From an uncultured Roseburia sp. (lineage in GTDB: Bacteria > Bacillota > Clostridia > Lachnospirales > Lachnospiraceae), in assembly GCA_947174805.1 (NCBI GenBank), contig CAMWKH010000004.1:1-64000 (forward strand): DNA of 64,000 nt, in the 5' to 3' direction. The notes under the pieces are model-generated. The model saw only the letters and a program-made list of their open reading frames with translations, did no database searches and was not told the DNA's origin. Both the position numbers and the translations under genes were made by a program. Below are positions 9,631 to 18,274 of this stretch, in pieces (the stretch's first letter is position 1; the number at the start of each line of letters is the position of its first letter).

Positions 9631-11412
9631 CTATTCAATAGAAATATGCAGTTTTTCCAGTTCCTGAAGCCTCTGCTTGTCTTTTAAAAGCTGCTGCAGC
9701 CCTTCTAAGTCCGTGGGAGCAAGGCTCAAAGAACGCTTCTCCATGCTATTTCTCTTTACCCGTATAATTGTCTCTTTCAGCGCTTTTTCCATGTCCGCCC
9801 TGGACTCCAAATCCTGGATTGTGGCATGAAATAAGGATGCGATCTCCCTCTGCTCCTCCTGCCCGTCAAAAAAACTGATAATCTGGGCAGGGTTTACATC
9901 CCCGGTGCTCTCATACTGTTCAAACAGCATCCGGGCCACCAATCTGTAGCGCTCTTCTGTAAAATCCATGGGAGTAATATACTTCCTTAGGGTGTGAAAC
10001 CACCTGGTGTCCGATGCAAGCCAGGTCAAAAGCAGTTTTTGGGACTGTTTCATGCCATCCTCTTTTTTCCTGTTTTTCCCTTGGTCAAAAGTCTTTAAGG
10101 GCTTATCCCTCTTTGCCATACCCTCCATGGTTCCCATGCGGTACACCAGCTTTCTTAAATTTTCAAATCCAATCTGATATTTTCCCGCCACGGCCTCGAT
10201 ATAATTGTTCCGCTCCAGCTCCTCAGCAAAGCCAAGAAGCCGCCTGGCCACCTCGTTATAAAAAGCCGTTTTTCCCTCCGGGTCATCCAGGTGAAACTGC
10301 CTCTCAAGCATACGGATTTCAAAGAGAAAACTGTTTTCGCTGCCCTCAATCCGCCTCTGGTACTCTTCCGCACCCAAAGCCTTTATAAACTCATCCGGGT
10401 CTTTATACGGCTCCATATTAACAATTTTTACCGAGAGCCCTGCCTCCTTTAAAATGGGAATCGCCCTAAGTGCAGCTTTCACCCCGGCCCCGTCACTGTC
10501 AAAGGTCAAGTACACCTCTTTTGTGTACCGTTTTAACAGACTGGCATGTCCGCTGGTAAGGGAAGTCCCTAAAGAAGCAACTGCGTTGTCAAATCCTGCC
10601 TGATGCAGGGCAATCACATCCATATATCCCTCGCACAGCAATAACTGGGGCTTTTTTGTTATCCTGGCAAAATTTAACCCGTAAAGATGACGGCTTTTGT
10701 CAAATATTTTTGTCTCAGGGGAATTCAAATACTTAGGTTCCCCATCCCCCATCACCCTGCCCCCAAACCCTATAATTTTATTGTGGACATTCATGATGGG
10801 AAACATTGCCCGGTTAAAAAACTTGTCCCTCCCGCCATGCCTTTCATCGTAAGTTATCAGACCGCTGTCCTTTAGGAGAGAATCCTCATACCCCTTCTGC
10901 CTGAGGTATCGATAGAGCATGTCACTGTAGCGCCCACAGCATCCCAGACCGAATTTCTGCATGGTATCTTTGGACAGCCCCCGCTTTTTAAAGTAATCCA
11001 TAGCCCGGCTGCCCTGGTCGCCCCGAAGCATCATATAGTAGAACTTTCCCGCTTCTTTGTTTACCTCCAAAAGCCGCTGACGGTAGTCTGCCTCCTGCCT
11101 CATGCCGGGGTTTTCCTGTTTAGGTAAATCCACCCCCGCCCGCTGTGCCAAGGCCTCCACCGCTTCCCCAAAGCTGAAATTTTCATATTCCATGAGAAAG
11201 GTAAACACATTTCCTCCCGCACCGCACCCGAAACAGTAGTACATCTGCTTACCCTGGGAAACGGAAAAAGAAGGAGATTTCTCGTTGTGGAAGGGACACA
11301 GCCCAAAGTAATTACTTCCCTTTTTCTTAAGCCTCACATAGCCGGAAACCACGTCCACAATATCGTTTCTGGAACGGATTTCCTCTATTAGATTTTCATC
11401 ATAAAATGGCAT
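9631..11412 (-). CDS. dnaG: DNA primase
   Basis: Synthesises RNA primers at the replication fork. The N-terminal zinc domain [13 protein letters not shown]...CFGCGAGG (about 39-63) is followed by the catalytic core and a Toprim domain ([29 protein letters not shown]), and a C-terminal helicase-interaction region. 593 residues is full length. It lies upstream of rpoD with a 37-nt gap. Confidence 0.97.
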   Translation of the reverse strand: MPFYDENLIEEIRSRNDIVDVVSGYVRLKKKGSNYFGLCPFHNEKSPSFSVSQGKQMYYCFGCGAGGNVFTFLMEYENFSFGEAVEALAQRAGVDLPKQENPGMRQEADYRQRLLEVNKEAGKFYYMMLRGDQGSRAMDYFKKRGLSKDTMQKFGLGCCGRYSDMLYRYLRQKGYEDSLLKDSGLITYDERHGGRDKFFNRAMFPIMNVHNKIIGFGGRVMGDGEPKYLNSPETKIFDKSRHLYGLNFARITKKPQLLLCEGYMDVIALHQAGFDNAVASLGTSLTSGHASLLKRYTKEVYLTFDSDGAGVKAALRAIPILKEAGLSVKIVNMEPYKDPDEFIKALGAEEYQRRIEGSENSFLFEIRMLERQFHLDDPEGKTAFYNEVARRLLGFAEELERNNYIEAVAGKYQIGFENLRKLVYRMGTMEGMAKRDKPLKTFDQGKNRKKEDGMKQSQKLLLTWLASDTRWFHTLRKYITPMDFTEERYRLVARMLFEQYESTGDVNPAQIISFFDGQEEQREIASLFHATIQDLESRADMEKALKETIIRVKRNSMEKRSLSLAPTDLEGLQQLLKDKQRLQELEKLHISIE

Positions 11413-11474
11413 CTATTCCCTGTTTGCCTCCTGTAGAAAACATTACTCGATACAGATATCCCCCTCACAGGGCT

Positions 11475-12488
11475 TCAATATCCGTCCACCTGCCAAGCCT
11501 GGGGAAGAAAAAATTCGTTGAACTTGGCAATGGCATACTGGTCCGTCATTCCCGAAATATAGTCACACACCACCCTATCCTTCTTTTCTCCCCGCTCCAT
11601 CATGGCTAAATACTTTTCCGGAATTAACTCCACATGGTCCATATAATACACAAACAACTGCTTGAGCAGCTCCCTGGCCTTCACTTCCTCCCCCTTGGCC
11701 ACAGGATTTTTGTATACATGTTCAAACATATACAAACGCAGTTCCCGCATGGCATCTCCTACCTCCCGTGAAAGCATAATATCATTTTTTCCAATGCTGT
11801 TGGTAATTATATTATGTATTAATGTATTCAGGCGCTCTTTTGTGGTATGGCCCAATGTATTTCTCAATTCTTTCGGTATGTCCTCCTCCACCATAATATG
11901 TGCCCGGACAGCATCGTCAATATCATGGTTGATATAGGCTATTTTATCAGAAAACCGAACGATTTTCCCTTCTAAGGTATGGGGGATGGTGCAAGTCTGA
12001 TGATTTAAAATGCCGTCCCTCACCTCCCAGGTCAAATTCAAACCTTTCCCGTTTTTCTCCAGTTTTTCCACAATGCGGACGCTTTGTCTGCTGTGACTGA
12101 AACCATCTTCACAAAGGGAATTCAGTAAAAACTCCCCCGCATGGCCAAAAGGCGTGTGTCCCAGGTCATGGCCCAAGGCGATGGCTTCCACCAAATCTTC
12201 ATTCAGCCTCAGCGCCTTTGCAATGGTTCTGGCATTTTGGGAAACTTCCAATGTATGGGACAGCCTGGTACGATAATGGTCCCCCTTGGGGGTTAAAAAT
12301 ACCTGAGTCTTATTTTTTAAGCGGCGAAAGGATTTGCAGTGCAAAATCCTGTCCCTGTCCCTCTGGAAGACAGGCCGGATATCACATGGCTCCTCCTCCC
12401 TCTCCCTTCCTCTGGAATGAATGCTCAAGGTGGCGTAGGGGCTCAATATCTCCTGCTCCATTTTCTCTATATTCTCACGGATTGTCAT
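11475..12488 (-). CDS. dgt: dGTP triphosphohydrolase-like HD protein
   Basis: HD-domain phosphohydrolase of the dGTPase family, which cleaves dNTPs to nucleoside and triphosphate. The metal-binding residues appear as RLSHTLEVSQ and HDLGHTPFGH (about 75-125), with SDKIAYINHDIDDA further on. 337 residues is the usual size for the short clostridial form. It sits 62 nt upstream of dnaG, a common neighbour in clostridia, and probably starts this operon. Confidence 0.92.
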   Translation of the reverse strand: MTIRENIEKMEQEILSPYATLSIHSRGREREEEPCDIRPVFQRDRDRILHCKSFRRLKNKTQVFLTPKGDHYRTRLSHTLEVSQNARTIAKALRLNEDLVEAIALGHDLGHTPFGHAGEFLLNSLCEDGFSHSRQSVRIVEKLEKNGKGLNLTWEVRDGILNHQTCTIPHTLEGKIVRFSDKIAYINHDIDDAVRAHIMVEEDIPKELRNTLGHTTKERLNTLIHNIITNSIGKNDIMLSREVGDAMRELRLYMFEHVYKNPVAKGEEVKARELLKQLFVYYMDHVELIPEKYLAMMERGEKKDRVVCDYISGMTDQYAIAKFNEFFLPQAWQVDGY

Positions 12489-12606
12489 CCTCTGGCTCCT
12501 GTCTCATCTGACAACTTTGTAAAAAACCTCTATGAGTATATATTCTGCATAAAAGTACTTTTTCCTTTATTTTTTCCTATTTTTTTAAAAATTTGAGTTT
12601 TCTTAT

Positions 12607-13362
12607 TTACCCCTGAAGGATCTGCATCATTTTCCTTAGCTCCCGGGCCTCAATCTGCCCCGGGGCAGAACATTTTTCCACTGCCCCAAAGGTGAGCGCA
12701 GAGCCAAATGTCCCCCCAGAAACTCTGCTGACCATACCTTCTTTTCCCATGGACATAGTTATAATGGGGCAATCCATCCCGCTCTCTGAAACCTCAAGGG
12801 TTGCAGCAAGAAGGGTGAGCACATCCTCTGGCGAATTGGGCATAACTGCTATCTTCGGTATATCAACACCTAGCGCTCTCATATCGTTCAGCCTTTTCAC
12901 AATCTCCTCCCTCTTTGGAGTCTGCGCAAAGTCATGGTTAGAACCAATCACTTTCACCCCCGCCTGATGCAGTTCCTCTGTCAGTTTCTTTACCGGCACA
13001 TCATGAAAAAAGGCTTCCACATCCACCAAATCCACAAAACCGCTGAATGCCGCCGCCAAATTCAGTTCTCTGTAAAATTCACCGGAAATATCCTTTTCCC
13101 CGCCTTCCCTTTTACTGCGGAATGTAAAAAGCAGGGGAACATTTCCCAAAACCTCCCGAAGCAGCCCGGCCGTTTCCACGGTCCGCTCTTTGCACACACT
13201 GTCCTGGTAAAAATCCACCCGCCATTCCGCCACATCCGCCCCATATGTTAAGAGATTTCTCCCCTCCTGTAAAATCTCTTCCCTGGTTCTCCCCAGGATG
13301 GGAACGCAGATTTTTGGTATTCCTTCCCCAATTTTTATATTTCTAACAATTACTGGTATCAT
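12607..13362 (-). CDS. aroD: Type I 3-dehydroquinate dehydratase
   Basis: Third step of the shikimate pathway, via a Schiff-base lysine. The sequence has EWRVDFYQD, TFRSKREGGE, VDVEAFF, VIGSNHDFAQTP (catalytic His) and PKIAVMPNS with the Schiff-base Lys, then SMGKEGMVSRVSGG. The frame is open to 13491, but AAAGGAGG directly precedes the ATG at 13362, giving 251 residues, normal for the enzyme. It overlaps the end of the preceding hydrolase gene by 20 nt, so the two are co-transcribed. Confidence 0.94.
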   Translation of the reverse strand: MIPVIVRNIKIGEGIPKICVPILGRTREEILQEGRNLLTYGADVAEWRVDFYQDSVCKERTVETAGLLREVLGNVPLLFTFRSKREGGEKDISGEFYRELNLAAAFSGFVDLVDVEAFFHDVPVKKLTEELHQAGVKVIGSNHDFAQTPKREEIVKRLNDMRALGVDIPKIAVMPNSPEDVLTLLAATLEVSESGMDCPIITMSMGKEGMVSRVSGGTFGSALTFGAVEKCSAPGQIEARELRKMMQILQG

Positions 13363-13918
13363 CCCCGGCCTCCTTTGCAGAGATTCTCTTTCCGATATAT
13401 CTGTGACATATCTCCTGTATTTTGCGGAGCATAAAAATATCTTTAAGAGCATCCCCAAGCTCCAGATTATGGTCTGCCTCCTTTGACACATGCAGCTCGA
13501 AAGCTATCTCCCCGTGACGTTTCATCACCTCAGCCATATGTATGGCAGGGTCATTGCTGCTGGTAAACACCAGACAGTCCTCACTGAAATAGGACACCGC
13601 TTCATTTATCGGGGCAAAAAGTATATGATATACTTCCTGGAGCATATTCTTAAGCACGCTCCCCGCCACAGCCGTCCCGTTTCCTTTGGAGATAAAAAAT
13701 ATATTGTCATACTTCTCAAAAGAAATTTTATTCACAGCAACGTTGGCTGCCAGCAGAGCATAATCTAAAACTTTCCGCTTCTCTCCTTCCGGAAGCTTTC
13801 CATAGGAAATTTCCACCACCTCAAACCCAAAATTCCTCACAATTTTTTCCGCATAATACAGCAAAGGTTTTTCTAAACTGTAGTCCAACCCGGGAAAAAT
13901 AACTGCCAAATTTTTCAT
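13343..13918 (-). CDS. Small alpha/beta-hydrolase-like protein
   Basis: 191 residues beginning MKNLAVIFPGLDYSLEKPLLYY, a pattern seen in small alpha/beta-hydrolase-fold proteins. The likely nucleophile region is FFISKGNGTAVA (Ser within S-K-G), an acidic residue lies in FTSSNDPAI and a histidine in EADHNLE. Substrate unknown. The start at 13918 follows GAGGAG with 9 nt spacing. Co-transcribed with aroD by overlap; a functional link to aromatic synthesis is not implied. Confidence 0.65.
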   Translation of the reverse strand: MKNLAVIFPGLDYSLEKPLLYYAEKIVRNFGFEVVEISYGKLPEGEKRKVLDYALLAANVAVNKISFEKYDNIFFISKGNGTAVAGSVLKNMLQEVYHILFAPINEAVSYFSEDCLVFTSSNDPAIHMAEVMKRHGEIAFELHVSKEADHNLELGDALKDIFMLRKIQEICHRYIGKRISAKEAGDDTSNC

Positions 13919-13980
13919 CATTCTCTCCTCTTTTGCCAAATTATCAACATGTAGGCAAATGCCCCACAGATGATATAAAG

Positions 13981-14014
13981 AAGAGGAAATCTCTCTCTCG
14001 AAAGATTTCCTCTT
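13981..14014 (-). terminator. Terminator after tRNA-Leu(CAG)
   Basis: A perfect 12-bp stem (13981-13992 with 14003-14014) and a 10-nt loop lie just 3' of the minus-strand tRNA-Leu. The T-tract is short (CTTTATAT), so efficiency is uncertain. Confidence 0.65.
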
Positions 14015-14020
14015 AACTCA

Positions 14021-14104
14021 TGCAGGAAAAGGGACTTGAACCCTCACGACATTGCTGCCACAGGCACCTGAAGCCTGCGCGTCTGCCAATTCCGCCATTC
14101 CTGC
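14021..14104 (-). tRNA. tRNA-Leu (anticodon CAG)
   Basis: On the minus strand, acceptor arms GCAGGAA and TTCCTGC with discriminator A, a long leucine-type variable arm, a GGTTCAAGTCC T-loop and an anticodon loop TTCAGGT between CAGGC and GCCTG. No encoded CCA. 84 nt. Confidence 0.96.
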
Positions 14105-14195
14105 AGAAAACTGACAAAAATTATATTACCTTTTTTTTCTTCTAAAGTCAAGAGAAAATTGAAAAAAAATTTTCAAAAAATCTTTTTAATTTTTA

Positions 14196-14224
14196 TTGAC
14201 ATTTATCTTCAAGTTTGATATTAT
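14196..14224 (+). promoter_or_regulatory. Promoter of tRNA-Leu(UAA)
   Basis: Consensus -35 TTGACA (14196-14201), 17-bp spacer and -10 TATTAT (14219-14224), 35 bp upstream of the tRNA. Confidence 0.85.
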
Positions 14225-14258
14225 ATTTAAGTCGTTGGTAATTCATTATCACAGACAA

Positions 14259-14342
14259 GCGGAAGTGTCGGAACTGGCAGACGAGCAAGACTAAGGATCT
14301 TGTGATAGCAATATCGTGTGGGTTCAAGTCCCATCTTCCGCA
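14259..14342 (+). tRNA. tRNA-Leu (anticodon UAA)
   Basis: Acceptor arms GCGGAAG and CTTCCGC plus discriminator A, anticodon loop CTAAGGA between CAAGA and TCTTG, long variable arm typical of leucine tRNA. 84 nt. It is divergent from tRNA-Leu(CAG) and has its own strong promoter and terminator. Confidence 0.96.
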
Positions 14343-14345
14343 TTT

Positions 14346-14376
14346 AACCCTGGTAAATGTAAAGTTTACCAGGGTT
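14346..14376 (+). terminator. Terminator of tRNA-Leu(UAA)
   Basis: Perfect 12-bp stem AACCCTGGTAAA / TTTACCAGGGTT with a 7-nt loop, followed by TTTCTTTTTC, 3 nt after the tRNA. Confidence 0.92.
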
Positions 14377-14442
14377 TTTCTTTTTCAAACTTTCTATCCA
14401 TTCCTTTTTTACTCGCAAGACCTCTTTAAAGTTTTCTGAGCG

Positions 14443-14643
14443 TTTGAGGACTTTAAAGGGTATTGCCGGATTAAAAATCTGTCTGGGGAAACAATTAAGC
14501 TTTATCAGTATCAATTTAACGTATTCCACCGTTTCTTAGATGATGAAACTTTCTTCGCTAAAAAATGGGTATTGAACGGCGGAGATATATTCAGACTTTC
14601 AGACTTCAAAAGATACCGGAGCATAGCGATTTATCTATGGTAA
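14443..14643 (+). pseudogene. Relic of a tyrosine recombinase N-terminus
   Basis: A plus-strand open stretch with no start codon, preceded by an in-frame TGA. It encodes FKGYCRIKNLSGETIKLYQY followed by QFNVFHRFLDDE, which reads like the SAM-like core-binding domain of phage and ICE integrases. After about 42 codons the similarity ends and the frame stops at 14643. No catalytic domain remains. Its position 100 bp from the 3' end of a tRNA gene fits an integrated element that was later lost (inference). Confidence 0.5.
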
Positions 14644-14996
14644 AAGAATATATGCAGATGTTCGGCAATGATTTATGGGTAGACTTTAATAAATTCAATC
14701 CCTTAGACCGCACCGTTGCCCCAAATGTCTGTAAAAAGATTACTATGGCTAAGGAAAAGGCGGTGGGAACTGCGGAAAGATACATAACGAATTCAATTTA
14801 TCATAATAAGCCTTGGAAACGGACGATTGAAAAACTGGCGGAAAAGCGGATATACCACAGGCTAGCCGCTGTGATACCTAGGGAAGATTACCTGTCGATT
14901 GAAGAAGAACTAAACGAGTTTTACCGGAATCTGGAGAAAGAATGGTTCTATCGTGGGTTTACTGAGGGAATATGCTTTCTGTTAGACTTGATGTAA
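14565..14996 (+). CDS. Hypothetical protein in the tRNA-adjacent scar
   Basis: Up to 143 residues, not recognised. The first 24 codons overlap the integrase relic in another frame, so a more likely start is the ATG at 14637 (MVKEYMQMFG). The rest is charged and helical, with EKAVGTAERYITNSIYHNK and a C-terminal FYRGFTEGICFLLDLM. No signal peptide, membrane segment or clear ribosome-binding site. It may be a surviving cargo gene of a lost mobile element, or itself a fragment. Confidence 0.4.
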   Translation: MGIERRRYIQTFRLQKIPEHSDLSMVKEYMQMFGNDLWVDFNKFNPLDRTVAPNVCKKITMAKEKAVGTAERYITNSIYHNKPWKRTIEKLAEKRIYHRLAAVIPREDYLSIEEELNEFYRNLEKEWFYRGFTEGICFLLDLM

Positions 14997-15088
14997 AGCG
15001 GTGATACCGGAGATAAAAAACGAAAACTATTTAAATTTTAGAATCTTAGAAATAATCCTTGCTTCGCAAAGACGTCGCTTCTACTGTT

Positions 15089-15421
15089 TTAGTATGTATA
15101 ATCATGCTGTCTTGTAAGAATGCTTTCCCAATCACGTTCCTCTCTCAACACCCTTAAAACATGGATTTCTTTTTCAGATTCCCTGATAATGTAAAAAATA
15201 ACAGATGGCGGAAATGGATACTTGTAAATAGAATATCCACGATAACATAGGTATGTCTTTCCAAAAATACCGCCCAGTGTTTCAAGCTTATTTAGACGAT
15301 CTTTTATTTCTTCCTGAAATCGGTCAGCTCTTGCTATCCCAAACTGCGCTTCTATATAATCTGCAATTTCGACTATATCATAAACGGCTTCCCACGTTAC
15401 TATGACTCTATACTTCTGCAT
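15089..15421 (-). CDS. RelE/ParE-family toxin
   Basis: 110 residues with the RelE/ParE layout: N-terminal YRVIVTWEAVYDIVEIADYI helices, then GGIFGKTYLCYRGYSIYKYP and VIFYIIRESEKEIHVLRVLRE strands with a conserved C-terminal R/D region. Such toxins act on ribosome-bound mRNA or on gyrase; which applies cannot be read here. The ATG overlaps the end of the antitoxin gene by 14 nt, the classic type II arrangement. Confidence 0.82.
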   Translation of the reverse strand: MQKYRVIVTWEAVYDIVEIADYIEAQFGIARADRFQEEIKDRLNKLETLGGIFGKTYLCYRGYSIYKYPFPPSVIFYIIRESEKEIHVLRVLREERDWESILTRQHDYTY

Positions 15422-15581
15422 TTCTGCGACTGTTCCTCAATTCAGTAATTTTCACAAAAGCTTCTGTTAGAGGCAATTCCCTTCCGGCTTCCATATCGTC
15501 AATACCCCTGTCAAGCATTTTGAGCAATCTTTCATTATTGATGGAATCTCTAACCTTTTCATCTTGTAATGCATATGCCAT
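15408..15581 (-). CDS. Antitoxin partner of the RelE/ParE toxin
   Basis: A 57-codon gene starting MAYALQDEKVRDSINNERLL and ending NSRRNAEV. AGGTGG precedes its ATG, and its last codons overlap the toxin start in another frame. The middle part, LDRGIDDMEAGRELPLTEAF, resembles the short C-terminal toxin-binding segments of RelB/Phd-like antitoxins. It was identified from its position and coupling; the DNA-binding fold is not obvious at this length. Confidence 0.7.
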   Translation of the reverse strand: MAYALQDEKVRDSINNERLLKMLDRGIDDMEAGRELPLTEAFVKITELRNSRRNAEV

Positions 15582-15615
15582 GAATCCACCTGCTTTCCTC
15601 TCGTTATTTATACTT

Positions 15616-15653
15616 CTTAGTTCTAAGATACCATAACCCTATCTATGAATCAA
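15616..15653 (-). promoter_or_regulatory. Toxin-antitoxin promoter with overlapping palindrome
   Basis: On the minus strand TTGATT (15648-15653) and TATCTT (15625-15630) are 17 bp apart. The palindrome CTTAG-TT-CTAAG (15616-15627) overlaps the -10 and fits an autorepressor site for the antitoxin-toxin complex. Confidence 0.5.
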
Positions 15654-15798
15654 GTTTTTTCTCATTTCTATTCTGCCAAAACCTATGCCTTTTATCCATG
15701 CATAATCTTTTTATAAAAAATCCTTTACTTTTCTCGCAAGATTAGAAATAATAAAAGAAACAAGAAGTAAATAACGACTCGTCAGACTGCTTTCTCCA

Positions 15799-16185
15799 AA
15801 TTGGGTAGTCTTACGACAGAAAACTGAAAAGTATCTTGCGCGGGGTGCTATCGCTATGATTACTCCGTTTTGTGGTTTTTTGATATGGCAGATACATAAA
15901 GAACATCATTATACAAATTTTATTTCTTCCTTACCTTTTATGATTTTCTTTACCGAATGGTATTTAACCGCTTTTACTGGTCGATATTGGACTTTCAGCA
16001 CTGCAAAAGATAAACTGCTGTTAGGTATTGCCTATTTATGTTTTACTTTTTCATTTCTAGCAGTTATTCCAGCAAATAAAAAACGATTATTCAGCCTACT
16101 TTATGGGGTATTGGAATCCATTATACTGATACTGTTAATAAGGGCAGGTATTATAGTCAATCCATATGATTTGCTAAATATCTAA
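15799..16185 (+). pseudogene. 3' fragment of a multi-pass membrane protein gene
   Basis: The frame stays open upstream of the first ATG (15856), encoding LRQKTEKYLARGAIAMITPF, without a start codon or ribosome-binding site. The product has about three transmembrane helices and then ends, so the gene appears to have lost its 5' half. Family not identified with certainty. Confidence 0.45.
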
Positions 16186-16659
16186 CTTCCAGTTTGTAGA
16201 ATAATATTTTTATTTGATTTTTTCCCTCATTTCTCCCTTATCAGGGTTTATCACACCCTGTGGGAAGATATAACGCAAGGAAAACTCACCTGCCATAAAC
16301 TTAAACAACGGGGAGAATTTATCCCATTATGATATTCATCTGATACAGCAAAAATAATCTGCATGGTTATGGCGATATATCTCTCATTTAATACAATTAT
16401 GAATCTTATTTCCAGAAGCAAAAAAGAAAAGTACATAAGGTCCTGCAAAAAAAGTCTTACACCTTTCACAATATGCCTGCAGAACTTCTTTTTCAGGGTC
16501 GAGAAATGTTTCATCGATAGTCTGTCACTATAACAGGTGTATGAAGCAAATCATATATTTTCCCGATAAAAGATGATACCGAAGCATCTAAACATATCAT
16601 ACAATGCCCCAAGACAATCCAATTTATTCCAGCCTAAGAACCATGGTGATTCCATAGAC
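16186..16659. other. Gene-free, AT-rich stretch, probably degraded
   Basis: No supported gene. Short open frames exist on both strands but none has a ribosome-binding site, a plausible start or a recognisable motif. One plus-strand frame keeps protein-like runs (such as CMVMAIYLSFNTIMNLISRS) between stops, which suggests a decayed gene. Confidence 0.4.
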
Positions 16660-16688
16660 TTTACATTACATTTATGATATATTATAAG
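16660..16688 (+). promoter_or_regulatory. Promoter of the alpha/beta hydrolase gene
   Basis: TTTACA (16660-16665) and TATAAG (16683-16688), 17-bp spacer, 25 bp upstream of the ATG; AAAGGA serves as ribosome-binding site. Confidence 0.55.
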
Positions 16689-16713
16689 CATCTTATATTT
16701 ATAAAGGATACTT

Positions 16714-17691
16714 ATGAAAAGATATAAAAAATATTTTATCGCATTTACTCCATTTGCAGTATTATTCCTCATCTTATACTTTATCCTGATAAATTTTCTT
16801 GTAAGCGCCGCCTTAGTTCCTTCTTTTATGGAAAAACTGGAGGCATTCCAGCGGATATCAGATGAAAGTTTTGCTGCACTGGTGCAGACAACGGACATTA
16901 AAACAAACCGCCAGCTTGCAAAAAATGCAACGGAAGAATGGCAGAAAACTGCAAAGTCAAAAAAAATTTCAGCAGAATCCCAGGATGGCTACACACTGGC
17001 TGCCGAAGAATTTGCTGCCGAAACCACCAGCCATAAGTGGGTTCTTCTGCTCCATGGATATACTGGATGGAAGGAAGAAATGTATCCCTTTGCCCGCTGG
17101 TATCAGGAGCAGGGATACCATGTCCTTGCCCCGGACTTAAGGTGTCAGGGAGACAGCGAAGGGGATTTTATCGGAATGGGATGGACAGACCACTTTGACT
17201 GTGCAATTTGGATTGACCACATTTTATCAGAGGACGCCGATGCTAAAATCGTAGTCCACGGCCAATCCATGGGAGCCGCCACTGCCTTAATGATAGCAGG
17301 AGACGAAAAATTATCGAAACACATCGATGCAGTGATTTCCGACTGCGCCTACACAGACGCCTACTCCATGTTTCAGGATAAAATCAAAGAATGGTTCCAT
17401 CTCCCTGCTTTTCCGTTGGTAGACAGTGCCTGCCTGGTTTTAAGACTCCGGGGAGGATATAATTTAAAAGACGCCTCCGCCATAAATGCGGTAAAAAAGA
17501 GCACTGTTCCCACTCTCTTTATCCACGGTGATGCGGATGACATGATATCCGTCCAGATGTCCAAAGACTTGTACGAAGCTGCATCCTGCCAAAAAGAATT
17601 ATTGATTGTAAAAGGGGCTGGCCATGCCCAGTCTCAGGATAAAGACCCCAAAACATATTATGATACCATAGCATCCTTTCTGGATGAATAA
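16714..17691 (+). CDS. Membrane-anchored alpha/beta hydrolase
   Basis: 325 residues. An N-terminal transmembrane anchor (about 8-33) leads to an extracytoplasmic alpha/beta-hydrolase domain: oxyanion region LLLHGYTGWKE, APDLRCQGDSEG, nucleophile elbow VVHGQSMGAAT, acid in FIHGDADDMI and histidine in GAGHAQS. Probably a surface esterase or lipase-like enzyme; substrate unknown. It converges with, and overlaps by 34 bp, the 3' end of the CPBP pseudogene. Confidence 0.85.
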   Translation: MKRYKKYFIAFTPFAVLFLILYFILINFLVSAALVPSFMEKLEAFQRISDESFAALVQTTDIKTNRQLAKNATEEWQKTAKSKKISAESQDGYTLAAEEFAAETTSHKWVLLLHGYTGWKEEMYPFARWYQEQGYHVLAPDLRCQGDSEGDFIGMGWTDHFDCAIWIDHILSEDADAKIVVHGQSMGAATALMIAGDEKLSKHIDAVISDCAYTDAYSMFQDKIKEWFHLPAFPLVDSACLVLRLRGGYNLKDASAINAVKKSTVPTLFIHGDADDMISVQMSKDLYEAASCQKELLIVKGAGHAQSQDKDPKTYYDTIASFLDE

Positions 17692-18274
17692 ATCCGCCAT
17701 GGAAATGCCGCCAAAATCATAACCACCGTATAACAGACCATGGTAATCACGCTTCCATCCAGGCCGTTTTCCCCTCCTGTAAGAAGAGCGTTTCCCTCCG
17801 CAGGAACATAGTTAAACATTACATGGTCATTTGCTTTATTTCCCACAAATATCACGCCGCTGGTAATAAAATTCCACATGGCATGGAAAAACACACTGTT
17901 CCATATAGATCCTGTCACCACAGTGATAACAGAAAATACAAAACCAACATAGGTTACGGAAATTACCCTGAGCAGAGCAGATACACCCTGGGAGAAATCT
18001 GCGGTAAAGAGATGCAGAAAAGCCCAAAACACAGCGGGAAATAGCAGGGCGCATTTAGTCCCAAACTTTATTTCCACCAGTTTTAAAACCATTCCCCGAA
18101 ATAACAGTTCCTCCGCCAACGCCGCCCCCAATCCGATGCAGCCAAAGGCTTTCCAAAAGTTCCGGAAGAGCCAAAAAGAACAACAGGAACCGTTGCAAGC
18201 TGAATAAAAACCTGACCTAAAACGCAGAGAATAACACCCAAAATCATTTTTTTATTTGATAAATAATTCATCAC
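17658..18274 (-). pseudogene. CPBP-family intramembrane protease, frameshifted
   Basis: The upstream frame (from 18274) encodes MMNYLSNKKMILGVILCVLG up to VPVVLF. The downstream frame encodes WLFRNFWKAFGCIGLGAALA, then EELLFRG, an FLHL motif and SVFFHAMWNF, the Glu-Glu and His motifs of CPBP (CAAX-like) proteases. The switch lies at an A5/T5 run (18173-18177): one extra T would join both parts into a protein of about 205 residues. Only one membrane helix precedes EELLFRG, so even the joined product is shorter than typical. Some members process peptides or confer bacteriocin immunity. Confidence 0.75.

Noticed and set aside
14344-14529. 61-codon minus-strand open frame after tRNA-Leu
   Set aside because: It ends in the tRNA terminator and is the antisense of the integrase relic; GTG start without ribosome-binding site.
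16251-16514. 87-codon minus-strand open frame
   Set aside because: No ribosome-binding site and no recognisable domain; in a degraded stretch.
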